64,000 nucleotides of DNA from positions 1-64,000 of the forward strand of contig JAQQAS010000023.1 of assembly GCA_028532815.1 (NCBI GenBank), written 5' to 3'. The position numbers were made by a program, and so were the translations under genes. The notes under the pieces were generated by a model. It made no database searches. It saw only the letters and a list, made by a program, of their open reading frames with translations, and was not told the origin of the DNA. The stretch's first letter is position 1; each line of letters opens with the position of its first letter. The stretch is from Pleomorphochaeta sp. (GTDB taxonomy: Bacteria; Spirochaetota; Spirochaetia; Sphaerochaetales; Sphaerochaetaceae). Below are positions 61,411 through 64,000 of this stretch, piece by piece.

Positions 61411-62403
61411 ATGAAATTATTGATACGTGCTCCTTTATCATCAAAGCGTATTGCGGAGCTTGAAGAAAATTTTAATGAAGTTATATATCTTCCTTGGACG
61501 GATACTGGGAAAAGATATTATGAAGATGAAATGATTCAGATTTTAAATGAATATAAACCTGATATTTTAATTACTGAACTAGACCAAATTACCAAAAAGG
61601 TTTTAGATAACTATCCAAATTTAAAAGCTATTGGAGATTGTAGAGCTAATCCAGCTAATATTGATGTTGATTATTGTACAAAAGTTGGTATTCCGGTTTT
61701 ATGTACACCGGCACGCAATTGTCAAGCCGTTGCAGAAATGATTGTGGGATTAGTGCTTGATTTTTATCGGAATATTTTCCCTGCAATTAATTGGGTTAAA
61801 GATAGAAAATGGATTAAGGGTACAACTCCTTATTATTTATGGATGGGCCATGAGCTTTGCGGGAAAAAAATTGGATTTGTAGGCTTCGGTGCAGTAGGTA
61901 AAACGGCAGCACATTTGTTTGAAGCGTTCGGATGTGAGATATCTTTCTACGATCCCTTTGTTGATAATTATGATAAAAATTACAATAAATGTAATTTAGA
62001 ACAAATTTTTTCAGACAATGATATTGTATCAATTCACCTTCCCGTTACAGATAGTACTAGGAATATGATTGATTATAAATTGCTATCTTTAATGAAACCT
62101 AATTCAATTTTTGTAAATTCTGCCAGAAGTGCTGTTGTTGATTCTAAAGCTTTATTAAAGATTTTAAAAGAAAAACAAATATCAGGGGTAATCCTTGATG
62201 TGTTAGAAAATGAACCACCTAATGAAACAGATTTAGAAATCTCTTTATTCCCTAATGTATTACTTACACCACATATATGTGGTGCAACTTATGAAGTAAA
62301 AGATCATCAGTCAGATATTATTACTTATAATTTATTGCATTGGTTAAATAATAAAGAGTTAGAACAAGTCGTTTTTAATAAAGATGTTTTAAATAGAAGG
62401 TAA
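61411..62403 (+). CDS. D-isomer-specific 2-hydroxyacid dehydrogenase
   Basis: An approximately 330-residue NAD(P)-dependent dehydrogenase. The Rossmann motif is IGFVGFGAVGKTAAHLFEAF. The catalytic Arg is in NSARSAVVD, the Glu in DVLENEPPNE, and the His in LLTPHICGAT. The early residues (IGDCRANPANIDVDYC) are like phosphoglycerate/hydroxypyruvate-type members. The start at 61411 has AAAGGA 6 nt upstream within the longer frame from 61393. The reaction is unclear. In this cluster it may act on a hydroxy- or ketoacid made from the sugar. Confidence 0.85.
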   Translation: MKLLIRAPLSSKRIAELEENFNEVIYLPWTDTGKRYYEDEMIQILNEYKPDILITELDQITKKVLDNYPNLKAIGDCRANPANIDVDYCTKVGIPVLCTPARNCQAVAEMIVGLVLDFYRNIFPAINWVKDRKWIKGTTPYYLWMGHELCGKKIGFVGFGAVGKTAAHLFEAFGCEISFYDPFVDNYDKNYNKCNLEQIFSDNDIVSIHLPVTDSTRNMIDYKLLSLMKPNSIFVNSARSAVVDSKALLKILKEKQISGVILDVLENEPPNETDLEISLFPNVLLTPHICGATYEVKDHQSDIITYNLLHWLNNKELEQVVFNKDVLNRR

Positions 62404-62407
62404 AGGT

Positions 62408-63853
62408 ATGAAACTCTATTACTTGGTATTTGATTTGGGCACTGGTAATTCAAAGGTATCTATAGTCTCCTCTTGTGGAGATATACTAGGTATGAAAACA
62501 TGGGTGAACCAATATAATAAAGATGATAATTATACTGATGCACAGTTTTTTCTTCCACAAGAATGGGAGCACAAATTGTTGAAAATTACTGGAGAATTAT
62601 TAAAAGAATTCTCTGATGTGAAAATCTCTGCGATTACTTCTTCTGGAGCTCGGCAAAGTATTGTATTGTACGATAAAAAAAATTATGCATTTTTAGGTCT
62701 ACCCAACATTGATAATCGTGGACGAGAATGGATGAAAGAGATCAAGAATAAACCAGAAATTTATAAAAAAACTGGTAAGTGGGTAACTGAAGACTTCCCA
62801 GCTGCAAAATTAATGGGTCTCAAGAAGAAATATCCTGAAGAATATTCGCGTATCAATAAAATAAATAGTTTGAGTGAGTGGATTGGGACTATTTTTTGTA
62901 ATGAAATTGTTATTGAGCCTTCACAAGCTTGTGAAACGCAATTATTTGATATAACAAAGAATGAATGGTCAAAAGATATTTGTAAGGAATATGATATAGC
63001 TTATAAAATTTTACCAGACATAAAAATTTCTGGAACTAATCTTGGTTTAATAAAGCCTGAAATAAAGGAGCTATTTTCATTAGAGTATGATATTCCTTTT
63101 ATCGTAGGTGGGGCGGATACCCAATTAGCTGTAAAGAGTTCAAATTGTTCCAATGGTGATATTGTATTCGTTTCTGGAACAACTTCACCGATTGTTAGGG
63201 TAAAAAATGAATATTTTTATGACTTAGGGCAAAGGTGTTGGGTTGATTGTAATTTAGGAGGTAATAATTTCCTAATAGAAACAAATCCAGGGGTTACAGG
63301 TTTAAATTATCAAAGGTTTAAACAAAACTTTTTGTCAGATTATACATATCAAGAATTAGAAAGTCTATATAGTAAAAAAAATACTTACTCTTGTATGGCT
63401 TCATTTAGTTCACTATTGTTTTCACAACAAAGAAGTTTGAAAATGGGAGGATTTTATATAAAATCTCCTCTAAGTCCTGATTTGAGTATTATTGATTTAG
63501 CTTGGGGAATTCTTTGTGATATAGCTTTTTCTATTTACGAAGAGTATTTATCTCTTTGTGAGTTAATCCCCTTTGAAATGAATTATATTAGATGCTGTGG
63601 TGGTGGATTTAGATCAGATTCATTATGTCAACTTCTTGCAGATTTAACAAATAAAGAATTAATTTTAACGAAAAATTTTTATCAAGCTTCAATTTTAGGT
63701 TGTGTTGAAGTATGCAATGATTATTATGGAATTATATTAAAATCTAAGGTCGATTCTAAATCTTTTCAACCTAGGGAAAATATTAATTTAATCAAAAGTT
63801 ACAAAGAATGGAGCAGAAATAGAAAATTATTAAACCCTAGTGAAAATTCGTAA
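62408..63853 (+). CDS. FGGY-family carbohydrate kinase
   Basis: A 481-residue ASKHA sugar kinase. The N-terminal phosphate-1 motif is YLVFDLGTGNSKVSIVSS. The middle has ITSSGARQSIVLYD and NIDNRGREW (sugar binding), then FIVGGADTQLA and VFVSGTTSPIV (second phosphate site), and the C-terminal adenosine motif IRCCGGGFRSDSLCQLLADL. It looks closer to the autoinducer-2 kinase/xylulokinase side of the family. It begins 4 bp after the dehydrogenase gene. It may phosphorylate a ketose feeding the expected aldolase step. Confidence 0.87.
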   Translation: MKLYYLVFDLGTGNSKVSIVSSCGDILGMKTWVNQYNKDDNYTDAQFFLPQEWEHKLLKITGELLKEFSDVKISAITSSGARQSIVLYDKKNYAFLGLPNIDNRGREWMKEIKNKPEIYKKTGKWVTEDFPAAKLMGLKKKYPEEYSRINKINSLSEWIGTIFCNEIVIEPSQACETQLFDITKNEWSKDICKEYDIAYKILPDIKISGTNLGLIKPEIKELFSLEYDIPFIVGGADTQLAVKSSNCSNGDIVFVSGTTSPIVRVKNEYFYDLGQRCWVDCNLGGNNFLIETNPGVTGLNYQRFKQNFLSDYTYQELESLYSKKNTYSCMASFSSLLFSQQRSLKMGGFYIKSPLSPDLSIIDLAWGILCDIAFSIYEEYLSLCELIPFEMNYIRCCGGGFRSDSLCQLLADLTNKELILTKNFYQASILGCVEVCNDYYGIILKSKVDSKSFQPRENINLIKSYKEWSRNRKLLNPSENS

Positions 63854-64000
63854 AACATTTTTAACCAGGTGGAACAGATATAGAGTTATTAGATTATAAA
63901 TCTATTAGTAAAAATAAAATACAAAAAAGTAAATTAATATAATTGATGAAAGTATTTCATTAGTTATTAATTAAAATATAAGCCGAGTTAAAGGCATAGG
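63854..64000. other. Right edge of window
   Basis: No ORF is complete. A frame reading PGGTDIELLDYKSISKNKIQ (about 63870-63930) could be a gene fragment, but it meets a stop soon after. Confidence 0.3.

Noticed and set aside
1-64000. tRNA, rRNA and CRISPR arrays
   Set aside because: Looked for by eye (cloverleaf-like GC-rich islands, TTCGA loops, regular repeats); none found.

Overview
The window is a low-GC (very AT-rich) bacterial chromosome segment, most likely from an anaerobic, carbohydrate-fermenting member of the Spirochaetota. The best clue is the two sugar-binding proteins: their signal peptides end in A-S-G-x-K-E type sequences without a lipobox Cys, a style common in spirochete solute-binding proteins. 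The mixture of sugar ABC operons, PocR/AraC and LacI regulators, and a GTG-started beta-barrel protein also fits. The genus cannot be fixed from sequence alone. No rRNA, tRNA or CRISPR array was seen.

Layout: (1) 0.3-3.0 kb, two unrelated AAA ATPases of the defence-associated ATP-binding type. (2) 3.6-10.8 kb, a sugar ABC operon (FAD oxidoreductase, binding protein, two permeases) divergent from two tandem PocR-AraC regulators. (3) 10.9-14.1 kb, a LacI regulator beside a frameshifted sugar-binding lipoprotein gene, then a small outer-membrane-barrel candidate. (4) 15.6-28.4 kb, a Wzx/Wzy-type surface polysaccharide locus with two polysaccharide pyruvyl transferases and two FrhB-like iron-sulfur proteins. 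(5) 28.6-33.3 kb, a graveyard of decayed insertion sequences (IS3, ISL3, IS3/IS150-like, IS30). (6) 33.6-44.4 kb, a nine-gene operon for peptidoglycan amino-sugar recovery (ABC importer, MurQ, AnmK, GNAT, NagZ, NamZ, MurR) with a divergent MurK-like kinase. (7) 44.6-55.1 kb, an accessory island: a gene fragment, a DUF2188 gene split at a slippery heptamer, a LuxR-type regulator, a His-Xaa-Ser (HXS) radical SAM maturation system, and divergently from it a four-gene TIR operon. (8) 55.3-63.9 kb, a methylthioribose-type salvage cluster (iron alcohol dehydrogenase, DeoR regulator, NhaC antiporter, MtnK, MtnA, 2-hydroxyacid dehydrogenase, FGGY kinase).

The most interesting system is the TIR operon at 51352-55061. 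It has one small TIR protein, two ThsB-like (DUF1863) TIR proteins, and a 683-residue protein with a degenerate TIR-like domain, a TIR with its catalytic Glu, and a SLOG-like domain. This looks like Thoeris anti-phage signalling in which the usual SIR2-SLOG effector is replaced by a TIR-SLOG effector. The neighbouring HXS cassette (HxsA with eight consecutive H-x-S triplets, plus HxsB, HxsC, HxsD) is a recognised maturation system of unknown product.

Two general observations cut across the window. At least three genes (9018, murQ at 37950, murR at 43254) have a good -10 box exactly 6 nt before the ATG and no Shine-Dalgarno, which predicts leaderless mRNAs. Both sugar ABC operons carry a perfect stem-loop between the binding-protein gene and the first permease gene.
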